NCBI RefSeq assembly: GCF_003254625.1
Contig: NZ_QJRJ01000076.1
Coordinates: 186,001 to 250,000, forward strand
Reading direction: 5' to 3'
Length of the DNA stretch: 64,000 nucleotides
Origin: Flavobacterium ginsenosidimutans
GTDB taxonomy: Bacteria; Bacteroidota; Bacteroidia; Flavobacteriales; Flavobacteriaceae
Part shown: positions 46,647-56,496 of the stretch, piece by piece
Position numbering within the stretch: the stretch's first letter is position 1
Layout: each line of letters begins with the position of its first letter
Translations under genes and position numbers: made by a program
The notes under the pieces: model-generated
Told to the model about the DNA's origin: nothing
The model's input: only the letters and a program-made list of their open reading frames with translations
Databases searched by the model: none

Positions 46647-47360
46647 TCACTCTTTCGTCACAACAATAGACGCTTTGAATCCTGCGGCAAGGTTGTCCCA
46701 ATAATCGCTTGTGACCATATTTCCTTTATCATCATACACTTGTATTTCTGCGGTATTTCCTCCTAGCGAACCTATATTTAAAGCTTCGAAATCTAACTTA
46801 TTAAAACCTGCGTTAAGATTAACTTTTACTTGTTGGAAATTTGAATCCAGTAGAATTCGCTCTCTTACTACGCTTTCATTGCAAGATACTTTTACTAAAT
46901 CGCCATCAATTGCTCCAAAATCTCGGAACTTCACTATAAAATATTCTGATTTAGTTTTAAAATCTCCTAGCGAAATATTTTTCTTCACCAATACGCCTCG
47001 ACCTTCTCTTAAGCCAGCATCTTTTAAGGCTTTATCCAGATCTTTTTCCATTTTTGCCACATAACGATCGCCTGGATTAGCAAAATCGGTTTCTGTAGAC
47101 ATGGTAAATTTGCTTTTTTCTTCTCCTATCTGAAACTTCGATTTTGGAGTTATTGTAGTATTTTCAAAAACATTCGGAGTTTTAATACTCGGAATATCCA
47201 AATTGTCTGCCTGTGGATCTTTAACCTCAGGAATTGGAGTCTTTTTAGGCTTTGCGCTAAACTTTGGTGCAGGAATAGCTTTGAATTTAGAATTAAATTC
47301 GGCTTGGGCTGATACTGACAATGCAGTAAAAAATAATATGAAAAATAAAATGTGCTTCAT
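46647..47360 (-). CDS. Exported hypothetical protein
   Basis: 237 residues with a signal peptide (MKHILFFILFFTALSVSAQ). A Pro/Lys-rich stretch (about 25-75, with KAIPAPKFSAKPKKTPIPEV) precedes a folded C-terminal half containing YFIVKFRDFGAIDGDLVKVS, FQQVKVNLNAGFNKLDFEAL and IGSLGGNTAEIQVYDDKGNM. The latter resembles a beta-sandwich domain seen in other Bacteroidota exported proteins, with no assigned function. It has no operon partner; the nearby genes are convergent or divergent. A role at the cell surface is plausible only because of the signal peptide. Confidence 0.7.
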   Translation of the reverse strand: MKHILFFILFFTALSVSAQAEFNSKFKAIPAPKFSAKPKKTPIPEVKDPQADNLDIPSIKTPNVFENTTITPKSKFQIGEEKSKFTMSTETDFANPGDRYVAKMEKDLDKALKDAGLREGRGVLVKKNISLGDFKTKSEYFIVKFRDFGAIDGDLVKVSCNESVVRERILLDSNFQQVKVNLNAGFNKLDFEALNIGSLGGNTAEIQVYDDKGNMVTSDYWDNLAAGFKASIVVTKE

Positions 47361-47655
47361 TGAAAAAGGATTATCGAATCGGCTTTTATAATTAATATAA
47401 AATCAAAAGTCCAGCATCACAAAAATAGTATAATTTAGTTAGCCTCTACAACTTTAGGAGTTTTATAACATTAAATTAAGCTAATTTTTGGAATCAAAAA
47501 ACCTGCCAAGATTTTTTATTTCATAAAAAATAAATTTCAACTCTTAAATTTCCAAATTCCAAAATCTCATTTCATAAAATCATTCATCATTTTGATTATT
47601 AACAACTTATTCTTAACTTCAAGACTTTATTTAACCATTTATAAAACTCAATGAA
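47361..47655. other. Divergent AT-rich gap before cbpA
   Basis: 295 bases between the exported hypothetical gene (minus) and cbpA (plus). The DNA is AT-rich and without a long repeat or clear TAnnTTTG element, and no small gene is visible. It must hold both promoters. Confidence 0.5.
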
Positions 47656-48573
47656 ATGGATTATATAGATTACTACAAAGTATTAGATGTTGCAAAATCG
47701 GCTACTGAAGCAGATATCAAAAAAGCATATAGAAAACTGGCAAGGAAATATCATCCCGATCTGAATCCGAATGATAAAGAAGCCGAAAAAAAGTTCAAAG
47801 AAATAAATGAAGCAAACGAAGTTTTAAGTAATCCAGAAAATCGAAAAAAATACGATAAGTATGGAAAAGACTGGAAACATGCTGAAGAATTTGAAAAGGC
47901 AGGCTACGACCCAAATCAGCAGCAAAGCAGACAACAAAGCGGTTCTCAATACTCGGGTGGCGATTTTTCTGGTTTTGGCGGAGACTTTTCTGGAAGTGAT
48001 TTCTCCGATTTTTTCAATTCGATGTATGGCGGAGGAAGAAGCAGATCGCAGTCTAAATATAGAGGTCAGGATTTTAATGCTGAACTGGAGTTAGATCTCG
48101 CAGAAGCTTATACAACACATAAAAGGAACTTATCAGTAAATGGCAAAAATATCCGAATTACGATTCCTGCAGGTGTAGAAAATGGACAAATTATCAAAAT
48201 TCCAAATCATGGCGGATCCGGCGTAAATGGCGGTCCAAATGGCGATTTGTACATCACCTTTATAATTTCTAATAATTCAGATTTTAAACGTGAAGGAAAT
48301 AATTTATACGCCGATGCTCCAATTGATTTGTACACAGCTATATTAGGCGGAGAAACGCATATCAATACTTTTGATGGAAAAGTAAAAATTAAAGTTCCAG
48401 CAGAAACACAACCGGGAACGAAGGTAAAACTGAAAGGAAAAGGTTTTCCTGTTTATAAAAAGGAGAATCAATTTGGCGATTTATACATCACTTATACTAT
48501 CAAGATTCCAACAAAATTGTCGGATAAGGAAAAAGAATTATTTGAAGAATTAGCAAAACTAAGAAAGTCATGA
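47656..48573 (+). CDS. cbpA: CbpA-type DnaJ co-chaperone
   Basis: 305 residues. The J domain (about 1-70) has HPD at 33-35 in KYHPDLN, followed by a Gly/Ser/Phe-rich linker (about 90-135: [20 protein letters not shown]) and the C-terminal substrate-binding domains (about 145-300: [40 protein letters not shown]). There is no zinc-finger domain, which separates CbpA from DnaJ. It stimulates DnaK in protein folding and, in enterobacteria, binds curved DNA. The stop overlaps the start of the modulator gene cbpM by 4 bases (ATGA), so the two are translated together. Confidence 0.93.
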   Translation: MDYIDYYKVLDVAKSATEADIKKAYRKLARKYHPDLNPNDKEAEKKFKEINEANEVLSNPENRKKYDKYGKDWKHAEEFEKAGYDPNQQQSRQQSGSQYSGGDFSGFGGDFSGSDFSDFFNSMYGGGRSRSQSKYRGQDFNAELELDLAEAYTTHKRNLSVNGKNIRITIPAGVENGQIIKIPNHGGSGVNGGPNGDLYITFIISNNSDFKREGNNLYADAPIDLYTAILGGETHINTFDGKVKIKVPAETQPGTKVKLKGKGFPVYKKENQFGDLYITYTIKIPTKLSDKEKELFEELAKLRKS

Positions 48574-48875
48574 AAAGCAAAAATTTAATCCAGATCAAAC
48601 AGTTTTGTATCTATCACGAAATTGAAAATACTTTTATAACCGAACTTAATAACTACGGACTCATCCATATTATTACACAAGAAAATGACGAATTTCTGGA
48701 ACCAGAACAGTTGCCAACAGTCGAAAAAATGATCCGCATGCATTACGATCTCAAAATTAATCTGGAAGGAATTGATGCTATTGCAAATCTCTTAAACAAA
48801 ATCGAAACCTTACAGCAAAATTTAAATACGGTACAAAACAAGCTTCGCCTTTACGAAGAAAAAGAAACCGAATAA
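48570..48875 (+). CDS. cbpM: Chaperone modulator CbpM-like protein
   Basis: 101 residues. CbpM binds the J domain of CbpA and tunes its activity. The MerR-like start ([20 protein letters not shown]) and the following helical region ([20 protein letters not shown]) match the family; the C-terminal half is predicted coiled coil ([20 protein letters not shown]). Coupling by overlap with cbpA supports the assignment. A strong terminator follows 14 bases after the stop. Confidence 0.88.
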   Translation: MKSKNLIQIKQFCIYHEIENTFITELNNYGLIHIITQENDEFLEPEQLPTVEKMIRMHYDLKINLEGIDAIANLLNKIETLQQNLNTVQNKLRLYEEKETE

Positions 48876-48888
48876 CGATTTATATCAC

Positions 48889-48930
48889 AAAAAAGCTTGA
48901 ATTTCTGAATTGATTTCAAGCTTTTTTTAA
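48889..48930 (+). terminator. Terminator of the cbpA-cbpM operon
   Basis: A 15-bp stem (48889-48903 with 48913-48927, AAAGCTTGAAAT-type) with a 9-base loop ends in a run of T. Confidence 0.9.
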
Positions 48931-49025
48931 TTCCTTTCAGAACCATAATTCTTAAATTGCAGCATCTTTAATTAACCTGAATTTGCTTTTAAAACGTATA
49001 GACAAATTCGCAAAAAACTAAAAAA

Positions 49026-49409
49026 ATGAAAAGAGAAAACATCTTAACTGGATCGCCGTGGGAAGACAAAATGGGATATTGCCGTGCCGTAAGAATTGGC
49101 AATATTGTAGAAGTTTCTGGAACTGTCGCCATTGTTGACGGCGATAAAGTAAAAGCTGATGACGCTTATGCTCAAACCTATAATATTTTAGAGCGAGTTG
49201 AAAAGGTTTTAGAAGATTTAAATGTAGGTATGAAAGATGTAATTAGAACTAGAATTTTTACTACCAATGTTTCTACTTTTGAAGAAGTGGCAAGAGCACA
49301 CTCTGCTTTCTTTAAAGATATAAAACCAACAACAGGATTTTATGAAATTAGTAAACTGGTTGCTCCAGAATATCTGGTTGAAATAGAATTTACTGCTGTT
49401 GTTCAGTAA
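49026..49409 (+). CDS. RidA-family protein
   Basis: 127 residues, the normal length of RidA/YjgF proteins, which hydrolyse reactive enamine/imine intermediates. The blocks MGYCRAVRIGNIVEVSGTVA, AQTYNILERVEKVLEDLNVG and DVIRTRIFTTNVSTFEEVAR are present; the Arg in VIRTRIF aligns with the family's conserved substrate-binding Arg. The C-terminal YLVEIEFTAV agrees with the family end. No partner gene is near; the flanks hold a terminator on the left and a GCCACGAA-type palindrome on the right. Confidence 0.88.
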   Translation: MKRENILTGSPWEDKMGYCRAVRIGNIVEVSGTVAIVDGDKVKADDAYAQTYNILERVEKVLEDLNVGMKDVIRTRIFTTNVSTFEEVARAHSAFFKDIKPTTGFYEISKLVAPEYLVEIEFTAVVQ

Positions 49410-49418
49410 TTTTTTATA

Positions 49419-49527
49419 GCCACGAATTACACTAATTGCGCTAATTATTTTTCTTAAGCCACAGATTAAATGGATTAAAAATGATTATTTTTCCTTTTAA
49501 TTCGTGAAAATTGGCGAAATTCGTGGC
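49419..49527. repeat. GCCACGAATT palindrome
   Basis: GCCACGAATT (49419-49428) and AATTCGTGGC (49518-49527) close an imperfect inverted repeat with a second GCCACAGATT word inside (49459). It lies between RidA and the CLC gene and may end transcription of ridA. The same word starts the region upstream of the BamE-like gene (61450). Confidence 0.75.
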
Positions 49528-49546
49528 AAACTTTTAGAATTCATTA

Positions 49547-50782
49547 ATGACTTCCCAAAATCCAAAACAATTCTTGCTTTCTCTTCCAAAATGGATTCTT
49601 ATCTGTGTTTTAATAGGCATACTTTCAGGCTCTGCATCTGCTTTCTTTTTAGTTTCTTTAGAATGGGTGACACAATTTAGAATTCAGCACGACTGGATTA
49701 TTTGGCTTCTGCCTTTCGGCGGATTTCTGGTTGGTCTGAGTTATTATTATTGGGGAGAATCTGTTGCAAAAGGAAATAATCTTTTATTGGAAGAATACGA
49801 AAATCCTAAAAAAGTGATTCCGTTTAAAATGGCTCCTTTAGTACTTTTAGGAACATTACTTACACATTTATTCGGAGGATCCGCAGGACGAGAAGGAACT
49901 GCGGTGCAAATGGGAGGCGCAATTGCCGATCAGTTCACAAAATTCTTCAAGCTTGACAATTCAGAACGCAAGATGTTGATCATTCTCGGAATCAGCGCGG
50001 GTTTTGCTTCTGTTTTTGGAACCCCTTTGGCTGGCGCAATTTTCGCTTTGGAAGTTTTATATTTCAGTAAAATTAATTTCAAAAGCATTTTGCTTTCTTT
50101 CGTAGTTGCTTATGCAGCTTATTTTACGGTAGAATTCTGGGAAATCAAACATACACATTACAGCATTCCGGTTGTTCCAGAGCTTAGTTTAAACAATATT
50201 ATTTTTACTCTAATTGTTGGAATTTCATCTGGATTTGCAGCTTTGTTATTTTCGAGAAGCACTCATTTCTGGGGTTCTCTTTTTTCAAAAAACATTAAAT
50301 ATCCACCGCTTCGTCCAGTAATTGGTGGAGTTGTTTTAGCTATTGCAATCGCTGGTTTTGGATTTACCAAATTCTCTGGTTTGGGCGTTCCAGTTATTGT
50401 TGATTCATTTTCAAATCCGAATCAATGGTACGATTTTCTGCTTAAAATCCTATTTACTGGATTTACTTTAGGAGCTGGTTTTAAAGGAGGAGAAGTAACT
50501 CCATTATTTTTTGTCGGCGCAACTTTAGGAAGTGCTTTATCGACCGTGATTCCGATGCCGATTGCTCTTTTAGCAGGAATCGGATTTGTTGCTGTTTTCT
50601 CAGGTGCAACCCACACTCCTATCGCCTGCACGATTATGGGAATGGAATTATTCGGAATTGCTCCTGGAATCTTCATTGCAATCGCCTGTACAATTGCTTA
50701 TTTTTCTTCTGGTTCTGTTGGAATCTACAAATCTCAGATTGTAAAAGGTGCGAAATACAAATTGTATCAAAGGTTTCTTTAA
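49547..50782 (+). CDS. CLC-family chloride channel/antiporter
   Basis: 411 residues with about 10-12 membrane segments. The selectivity motif GSAGREGTAVQMG has the gating Glu116 of the GREGP-type sequence (P replaced by T), and GFKGGEVTPLFFVGATLG is the GxFxP-type region, here with VTPL. It moves chloride (or fluoride/nitrate) across the inner membrane, perhaps in exchange with protons; the Glu supports antiport. The ATG at 49547 gives the normal MTSQNPKQFLLSLPKWILIC beginning. A repeat-rich gap of about 200 bases follows. Confidence 0.9.
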   Translation: MTSQNPKQFLLSLPKWILICVLIGILSGSASAFFLVSLEWVTQFRIQHDWIIWLLPFGGFLVGLSYYYWGESVAKGNNLLLEEYENPKKVIPFKMAPLVLLGTLLTHLFGGSAGREGTAVQMGGAIADQFTKFFKLDNSERKMLIILGISAGFASVFGTPLAGAIFALEVLYFSKINFKSILLSFVVAYAAYFTVEFWEIKHTHYSIPVVPELSLNNIIFTLIVGISSGFAALLFSRSTHFWGSLFSKNIKYPPLRPVIGGVVLAIAIAGFGFTKFSGLGVPVIVDSFSNPNQWYDFLLKILFTGFTLGAGFKGGEVTPLFFVGATLGSALSTVIPMPIALLAGIGFVAVFSGATHTPIACTIMGMELFGIAPGIFIAIACTIAYFSSGSVGIYKSQIVKGAKYKLYQRFL

Positions 50783-50788
50783 ACGGAG

Positions 50789-50936
50789 TTTTCAGTCGCA
50801 GTCGCAGTTTACACTCTCAGTTTCAAAATAAAAAATTCCGTCCAAATCCGCGTTTTCGCGATAGCGAATCCGTTTCATCCGCGTACATTTTTTTTAACCC
50901 TAGAATATCTGAAAACTGAAACTGAAAACTGCGACT
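50789..50936. repeat. CAGTCGCAG-type palindrome
   Basis: The left arm TTTTCAGTCGCAGTCGCAGT (from about 50789) and right arm CTGAAACTGAAAACTGCGAC (to about 50935) surround a middle with TTCGC/GCGAA hairpin (50855-50868) and a GCG-rich CGCGTACATTT-type run. This occupies the whole gap between the CLC gene and the DHH gene's promoter and probably acts as a terminator. Confidence 0.75.
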
Positions 50937-50966
50937 AATTATTTTCAGCATTACATTAAAAAAATG

Positions 50967-50975
50967 TAAATTCGC
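50967..50975 (+). promoter_or_regulatory. Candidate -7 element of the DHH - gldI operon
   Basis: TAAATTCGC matches the TAnnTTTGC pattern except for TTCG, five bases before the ATG at 50981. No Shine-Dalgarno sequence lies between. The operon would have a leaderless start. Confidence 0.4.
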
Positions 50976-50980
50976 ACACT

Positions 50981-51985
50981 ATGAAAATACAAGATATTCA
51001 AGCGATTCAATTATTACTCGCTACCCCAAAGAAAATTGTCATCATTCCGCACAGAGGACCAGATGGCGATGCAATGGGATCAACATTAGGTTTATACCAT
51101 TTTTTAATTAAAAATAATCATCAGGCAACGGTAATTGCGCCTAATGATTTCCCTAATTTTTTAGCTTGGCTTCCAGGATCAGAAACTGTAAAAATATTCG
51201 AAAAAGAAACTGAAATCTGTACGCAGATTTTAGAAGAGGCAGAAATCATTTTTACGCTTGATTTTAATGCATTTCATCGTACAGGCGAAATGGAGCATAC
51301 TCTAGCAAAGCTGAAAGCTACTTTCATTATGATCGATCATCATCAAAAACCTGATGATTACGCTAAATACACTTATTCAGACACTTCATACGGATCAACT
51401 TGTGAGATGGTTTACAACTTTATCACTTTCTTAAATAAAAAAGAAGATATTGATAAAACCATTGCAACTTGCATTTATACAGGAATTTTAACCGATTCAG
51501 GTTCGTTTCGTTTCCCTGGAACAACAGGAAATACGCATAGAATTATTGCAGAGTTAATCGATTTAGGTGTCGAAAACACTCAAATTCCTGTCCTGCTTTT
51601 CGATAATAGCTCTTTCAGCAGATTACAGTTATTAGGCCGCGCTTTGCAGAATATGAAAATTCTTGAAGATCATAAAACTTCATATACCACGTTAACACAA
51701 GAAGAACTAGATTCTTTCAATTATGTTAAAGGTGATACCGAAGGAATTGTTAATTATGGCTTAAGCATAAAAGATATCGTTTTTACTGCTATTTTTATTG
51801 AAAATAAAGACGAAGGCATTATTAAGATTTCATTCCGTTCACAAGGCGGTTTTGATGTAAACCAGTTTGCAAGAGATCATTTTAATGGCGGTGGTCACAG
51901 CAATGCGGCTGGCGGAAGATCTGAGGTTTCTATGGAAGAAACGGTTAAGAAATTTGAAGATTTAGTAACAAAACTAAAATTATAG
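50981..51985 (+). CDS. DHH-family phosphoesterase (NrnA-like)
   Basis: 334 residues. The DHH motifs are HRGPDGDAMGST with Asp28 and Asp30, LDFNAFHRTGEME, IMIDHHQKPDDY (the DHH motif), SYGSTCEMVYNF and, in the DHHA1 domain, GGGHSNAAGG near the end. NrnA-type enzymes degrade short RNA (nanoRNA), pAp or c-di-nucleotide-derived dinucleotides. The exact substrate is not known. No signal peptide. It is the first gene of a run with gldI and two peptidyl-prolyl isomerase genes; the gap to gldI is 8 bases. Confidence 0.93.
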   Translation: MKIQDIQAIQLLLATPKKIVIIPHRGPDGDAMGSTLGLYHFLIKNNHQATVIAPNDFPNFLAWLPGSETVKIFEKETEICTQILEEAEIIFTLDFNAFHRTGEMEHTLAKLKATFIMIDHHQKPDDYAKYTYSDTSYGSTCEMVYNFITFLNKKEDIDKTIATCIYTGILTDSGSFRFPGTTGNTHRIIAELIDLGVENTQIPVLLFDNSSFSRLQLLGRALQNMKILEDHKTSYTTLTQEELDSFNYVKGDTEGIVNYGLSIKDIVFTAIFIENKDEGIIKISFRSQGGFDVNQFARDHFNGGGHSNAAGGRSEVSMEETVKKFEDLVTKLKL

Positions 51986-51993
51986 TCCAAATC

Positions 51994-52650
<657 letters not shown>

Positions 52651-52665
52651 AAACAATATCTTAAA

Positions 52666-53742
52666 ATGAAAAAGAGTATTTTATTATTACTAATAGCCGT
52701 AAGCTCATTTTATTCTTGTAAAGACGATCACGGTAATCTGCCTGATGGTTTATATGCCGATATCGAAACAAACAAAGGTCACATCATTGTAGAACTTGAT
52801 TATAAAAAAGCCCCAATTACAGTTGCTAACTTTGTGACTTTGGCTGAAGGCAAAAACGAGTTTATAACACATGAAGATTTAAAAAAGAAACCTTTTTTTG
52901 ATGGTTTAAAATTTCATAGAGTAATCGAAAATTTCATGATTCAAAGTGGTGATCCATTAGGAACTGGTTCTGGAGATACTGGCTATAAATTTAAAGACGA
53001 ATTCTCAGATTTAAAATTTGACAAAGCTGGAGTTTTAGCAATGGCAAATAACGGTCCTGGAACAAACAGCAGCCAATTTTTTATCACTCACGTAGAAACT
53101 CCTTGGTTAGATAACCTTCATACTATTTTTGGTCATGTTGTAAGTGCAAAAGATCAGGAAGTGGTAAATAAAGTTGTTCAAGGTGATAATATCGTAGCTG
53201 TAACTATTATCAGAAATGGTGAAGCAGCGAAAAAATTTGATGCCGTGAAAGTATTCCACGACTATTTTGCTGAAATATCTAAAGAGCAACAGAAATATGC
53301 TGGAGTTCAAAAAGAAAAAGTAGATTCTTATGCAGCTTTAAAAGCAAAAGCAACTAAAACTACAAGCGGTTTAGAGTATGTAATTACTGAAAAAGGAAGC
53401 GGTAAAAAACCTGCTGCTGGAAATCAGATCTTCATTCACTACGCTGGTTTCCTTGAAAACGGAACTTTATTTGACACGAGCATTGAAGAAGTTGCAAAAC
53501 AATTTGGAAAACTTGACGAAGCAAGAGCTGCACAGCATGGATACCAGCCAATTCAATTTCAAGCTGGCAAAAAAGACGGTTTAATTCCTGGTTTTATTGA
53601 AGGAGTTGAGCAATTGTCTTATGGAGACAAAGCGGTTCTTTTCATTCCGTCGCACTTAGCTTATGGCGCAACTGGTGCTGGTGGTGTAATTCCGCCAAAC
53701 GCAAACATTATTTTCGAAATCCAGATTTCAGAAAAACCATAA
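52666..53742 (+). CDS. Cyclophilin - FKBP fusion peptidyl-prolyl isomerase lipoprotein
   Basis: 358 residues. A lipobox (FYSC, Cys about 18) is followed by KDDHGN, an acidic export-type signal for surface lipoproteins. A cyclophilin domain (about 28-195) has [37 protein letters not shown] and NSSQFFITHVETPWLDNLHT. A FKBP domain (about 240-358) has GNQIFIHYAGFLENGTLFDT, LIPGFIEGVEQLSYGDKAVL and [20 protein letters not shown]. Two isomerase types in one chain would accelerate folding of exported proteins, possibly of gliding or T9SS substrates. A paralogue with the same layout follows 31 bases later. Confidence 0.92.
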   Translation: MKKSILLLLIAVSSFYSCKDDHGNLPDGLYADIETNKGHIIVELDYKKAPITVANFVTLAEGKNEFITHEDLKKKPFFDGLKFHRVIENFMIQSGDPLGTGSGDTGYKFKDEFSDLKFDKAGVLAMANNGPGTNSSQFFITHVETPWLDNLHTIFGHVVSAKDQEVVNKVVQGDNIVAVTIIRNGEAAKKFDAVKVFHDYFAEISKEQQKYAGVQKEKVDSYAALKAKATKTTSGLEYVITEKGSGKKPAAGNQIFIHYAGFLENGTLFDTSIEEVAKQFGKLDEARAAQHGYQPIQFQAGKKDGLIPGFIEGVEQLSYGDKAVLFIPSHLAYGATGAGGVIPPNANIIFEIQISEKP

Positions 53743-53773
53743 TCGAATTATAGACTTAAAAATTTAAAAAGCA

Positions 53774-54907
53774 ATGAAATTTAAATTTCTATTTTTATTT
53801 TGCTTAGCAATAGTAAATATTCAGGCACAAACTAAAAAGCCTGCGACTAAACCAGCAGCAAAACCAAAAACGACAGCAGCAGCCACTGCCAACGCAAATC
53901 CAGCTGAAGGAATTTTTGCTACAATTTCTACATCAAAAGGAGATATTGTGGTTTCTTTAGAATATGTAAAAGCTCCTGTAACGGTTGCGAACTTCATCAC
54001 TTTAGCAGAAGGTAAAAACCCTTATGTTACAGTAGAACGCTTAAAAGGCAAACCATTTTATGATGGTCTAAAATTTCATAGAGTAATCAATGATTTTATG
54101 ATTCAAGGTGGAGATCCGCAAGGAACTGGCGCTGGAGACCCTGGTTATTCTTTTAAAGATGAATTTGTTCAAGAATTAAAATTTGAAAAAGGTGGAGTTT
54201 TGGCTATGGCAAATTCTGGTCCTGCTACAAATGGAAGTCAATTTTTCATCACACATAAAGACACTCCTTGGCTAAACGGAAAACATACTATTTTTGGACA
54301 TGTAGTTTCTGGAATGGACAATGTAAATAAAATTGTTCAAGATGATATCATGAATAAAATTACCATTACACGCAAAGGCGCTGCTGCTAAGAAATTTGAT
54401 GCAGTAAAAGTTTTTAGCGATGAAATGAAAAAAGGAGAACTACAAAAAGAAGAAGCTAAAAAAGTAGTTGCTACTAAAGCAGCAGCTTTTACAGCTTTAA
54501 AAGCAAAAGCAACTACAACAGCATCTGGCTTGAAATATGTGATTACACAAAAAGGAACAGGTGTTAAAGGCGCTGAAGGTTCTACAATTTACTTCCACTA
54601 TGCTGGATACTTTGAAGACGGTACTTTGTTCGACAGCAGTATGCCTTCAGTAGCAAAAGCTTACGGAAAATATGATGCTAACAGAGATGCTCAAGGTGGT
54701 TATAATGCGTTTCCTTTTACAGTTGGCAAAAAAGACGGAATGATTCCTGGTTTTATTGAAGCTCTTGATATGATGACAGATGGAGAAAAAGCAACTTTCT
54801 TCCTGCCTTCAAATTTAGCTTACGGTGAAAAAGGTGCTGGCGGTGTAATTCCACCAAATGCGACTTTGATTTTTGAAATCGAGACATACCAAAATCAGCC
54901 TAAATAA
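53774..54907 (+). CDS. Cyclophilin - FKBP fusion peptidyl-prolyl isomerase
   Basis: 377 residues. The signal peptide ([19 protein letters not shown]) is of type I, not a lipobox, and a Lys/Ala/Thr-rich linker (about 20-45) follows. The cyclophilin domain (about 50-215) has [20 protein letters not shown] and [20 protein letters not shown]; the FKBP domain (about 250-377) has [20 protein letters not shown] and [20 protein letters not shown]. It is a paralogue of the preceding lipoprotein; the difference in signal type suggests one is membrane-bound and the other free in the periplasm. The last gene of the operon, with a strong terminator 24 bases after the stop. Confidence 0.92.
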   Translation: MKFKFLFLFCLAIVNIQAQTKKPATKPAAKPKTTAAATANANPAEGIFATISTSKGDIVVSLEYVKAPVTVANFITLAEGKNPYVTVERLKGKPFYDGLKFHRVINDFMIQGGDPQGTGAGDPGYSFKDEFVQELKFEKGGVLAMANSGPATNGSQFFITHKDTPWLNGKHTIFGHVVSGMDNVNKIVQDDIMNKITITRKGAAAKKFDAVKVFSDEMKKGELQKEEAKKVVATKAAAFTALKAKATTTASGLKYVITQKGTGVKGAEGSTIYFHYAGYFEDGTLFDSSMPSVAKAYGKYDANRDAQGGYNAFPFTVGKKDGMIPGFIEALDMMTDGEKATFFLPSNLAYGEKGAGGVIPPNATLIFEIETYQNQPK

Positions 54908-54930
54908 TTAGAAAAGAGAAATTCTCTTCT

Positions 54931-54979
54931 TTAAAACAAAAAAACATCAAAAGTATATTTTGATGTTTTTTTGTTTTAA
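54931..54979 (+). terminator. Terminator of the DHH - gldI - PPIase operon
   Basis: A long stem (54931-54952 with 54958-54979; AACATCAAAA against TTTTGATGTT, extended by A-run and T-run) with a 5-base loop. It is nearly perfect and works in both directions. Confidence 0.88.
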
Positions 54980-55090
54980 AGCAATCCTAACTTTTAAAGA
55001 ATTAGCAATTTAGAAGTTTAAAATCGCTCTTCTTAATTATTAAAAACATTATTTAGCTATTCTTTCTGCTAAGTCCTAAACAAAATAACT

Positions 55091-55099
55091 TACCTTTGC
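55091..55099 (+). promoter_or_regulatory. Promoter -7 element of the EamA transporter gene
   Basis: TACCTTTGC is an exact TAnnTTTGC match, 30 bases before the ATG at 55129. The DNA from 54980 to 55090 is AT-rich with nothing else seen. Confidence 0.6.
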
Positions 55100-55128
55100 C
55101 GGCTTAAATTTTTTAAAACAGATAAATT

Positions 55129-56028
55129 ATGACGTCGCAAAACAATGTACTTAAAGGTGTTTTTCTAGTTGCTTTGGGAGCAACAACATACGGAATGCTG
55201 GCAACTTTTGTAAAAATGGCATATTCTGAAGGATACACTACAGCAGAAGTGACGACCTCACAGTTTATTTACGGAATTTTAGGTATTTTACTGATCAATC
55301 TTTTTCAGAGAATAAAAAACAAAAACAAAGCAGTAAAAGCTTCTCCAAAAAACATTTTTAATTTAATGTTAGCTGGAACTTCATTAGGAATGACGAGTCT
55401 TTTCTATTACTTGGCTGTAAAATATATTCCTGTTTCTATTGGAATTGTTTTACTAATGCAAACCGTTTGGATGGGGGTTTTACTAGAAATGATTTTAGAG
55501 AAAAAACTGCCTTCTAAACAAAAAGTTATTGCGGTTTTTATAGTGCTTTTTGGAACTGTTTTAGCTACAAATATTATCAATAATGATATCCAATTAGATT
55601 GGAGAGGTTTAGTTTGGGGAATTTTAGCTGCAGCTTCTTTCACTACAACCATGTTTACTGCAAATAGTGTCGCAACCGAAATTTCGTCGGCACAAAGAAG
55701 TCTTTATATGCTTTTGGGCGGTGCAATTATTGTTTTTTCTTTTGCTTTCGCAACTCAGGTAACGGCTTTCAATCTTGAAATTTTCTTAAAATGGGGAATC
55801 GTGTTATCATTGTTCGGAACTATAATTCCACCTCTTTTAATGACAGCAGGTTTTCCTTTAACAGGCATCGGACTCGGAAGTATAGTTTCTGCACTTGAGC
55901 TTCCTGTTTCTGTAATGATGGCGTTTGTTTTACTAAACGAAAAAGTAATCTTTTCTCAATGGGTTGGAATTGTACTAATTATACTTGCCATAATTATTAT
56001 GAATGTAAATTTCAAGTCTAAAAAATAA
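55129..56028 (+). CDS. EamA/DMT-family transporter
   Basis: 299 residues with ten membrane segments in two EamA repeats (about 8-145 and 155-296), as in the drug/metabolite transporter superfamily. Blocks LVALGATTYGMLATFVKMAY, PVSIGIVLLMQTVWMGVLLE and TGIGLGSIVSALELPVSVMM fit the family. Substrates in this family range from amino acids to nucleosides and cannot be assigned. It has its own promoter. The DoxX-like gene lies 87 bases downstream. Confidence 0.9.
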   Translation: MTSQNNVLKGVFLVALGATTYGMLATFVKMAYSEGYTTAEVTTSQFIYGILGILLINLFQRIKNKNKAVKASPKNIFNLMLAGTSLGMTSLFYYLAVKYIPVSIGIVLLMQTVWMGVLLEMILEKKLPSKQKVIAVFIVLFGTVLATNIINNDIQLDWRGLVWGILAAASFTTTMFTANSVATEISSAQRSLYMLLGGAIIVFSFAFATQVTAFNLEIFLKWGIVLSLFGTIIPPLLMTAGFPLTGIGLGSIVSALELPVSVMMAFVLLNEKVIFSQWVGIVLIILAIIIMNVNFKSKK

Positions 56029-56115
56029 CCCAAAATACATATTATCAAAAAAAGCATATCTGTAATGCAATAATTGTTAATTTTTTTATAATTTCGTGAT
56101 AAACAATTAGATATC

Positions 56116-56472
56116 ATGATTTTACCTTGGCATTTATATTTAATGGCTTTGCTTTATATTCTTGCTGGAATAAATCATTTTAGAAAGCCTGGAATGTATA
56201 TAAAAATCATTCCTCCTCTATTTAAGAACCCCGAATTAATAAATATTTTAAGTGGTGCTGCCGAAATAATTTTAGGCATCCTTCTTATCCTGCCTTTTTC
56301 ATCAAATTTTGCCGCCTGGGGAATTATTATGCTATTAATTGCTGTTTTTCCTGCCAATTTATACATGTATCAAAATAAAAAAGCAGGTTTTGGTTTACCA
56401 AGATGGATTTTATTTGTACGTTTGCCCTTACAAATTGTTTTGATTTATTGGGCTTACCAATATATATTCTAA
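56116..56472 (+). CDS. DoxX-like membrane protein
   Basis: 118 residues with four membrane segments. The layout and blocks HLYLMALLYILAGINHFRKP, IPPLFKNPELINILSGAAEI and ILGILLILPFSSNFAAWGII are typical of short DoxX-like proteins of Bacteroidota, which have no proven function (links to oxidative stress or thiosulfate/sulfide metabolism have been suggested for relatives). A TAATTTCG element (56089-56096) lies 20 bases before the ATG and could be the promoter. The aquaporin gene follows after 24 bases. Confidence 0.8.
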   Translation: MILPWHLYLMALLYILAGINHFRKPGMYIKIIPPLFKNPELINILSGAAEIILGILLILPFSSNFAAWGIIMLLIAVFPANLYMYQNKKAGFGLPRWILFVRLPLQIVLIYWAYQYIF

Positions 56473-56496
56473 ACATTAACCTTAAATTATTTTATT

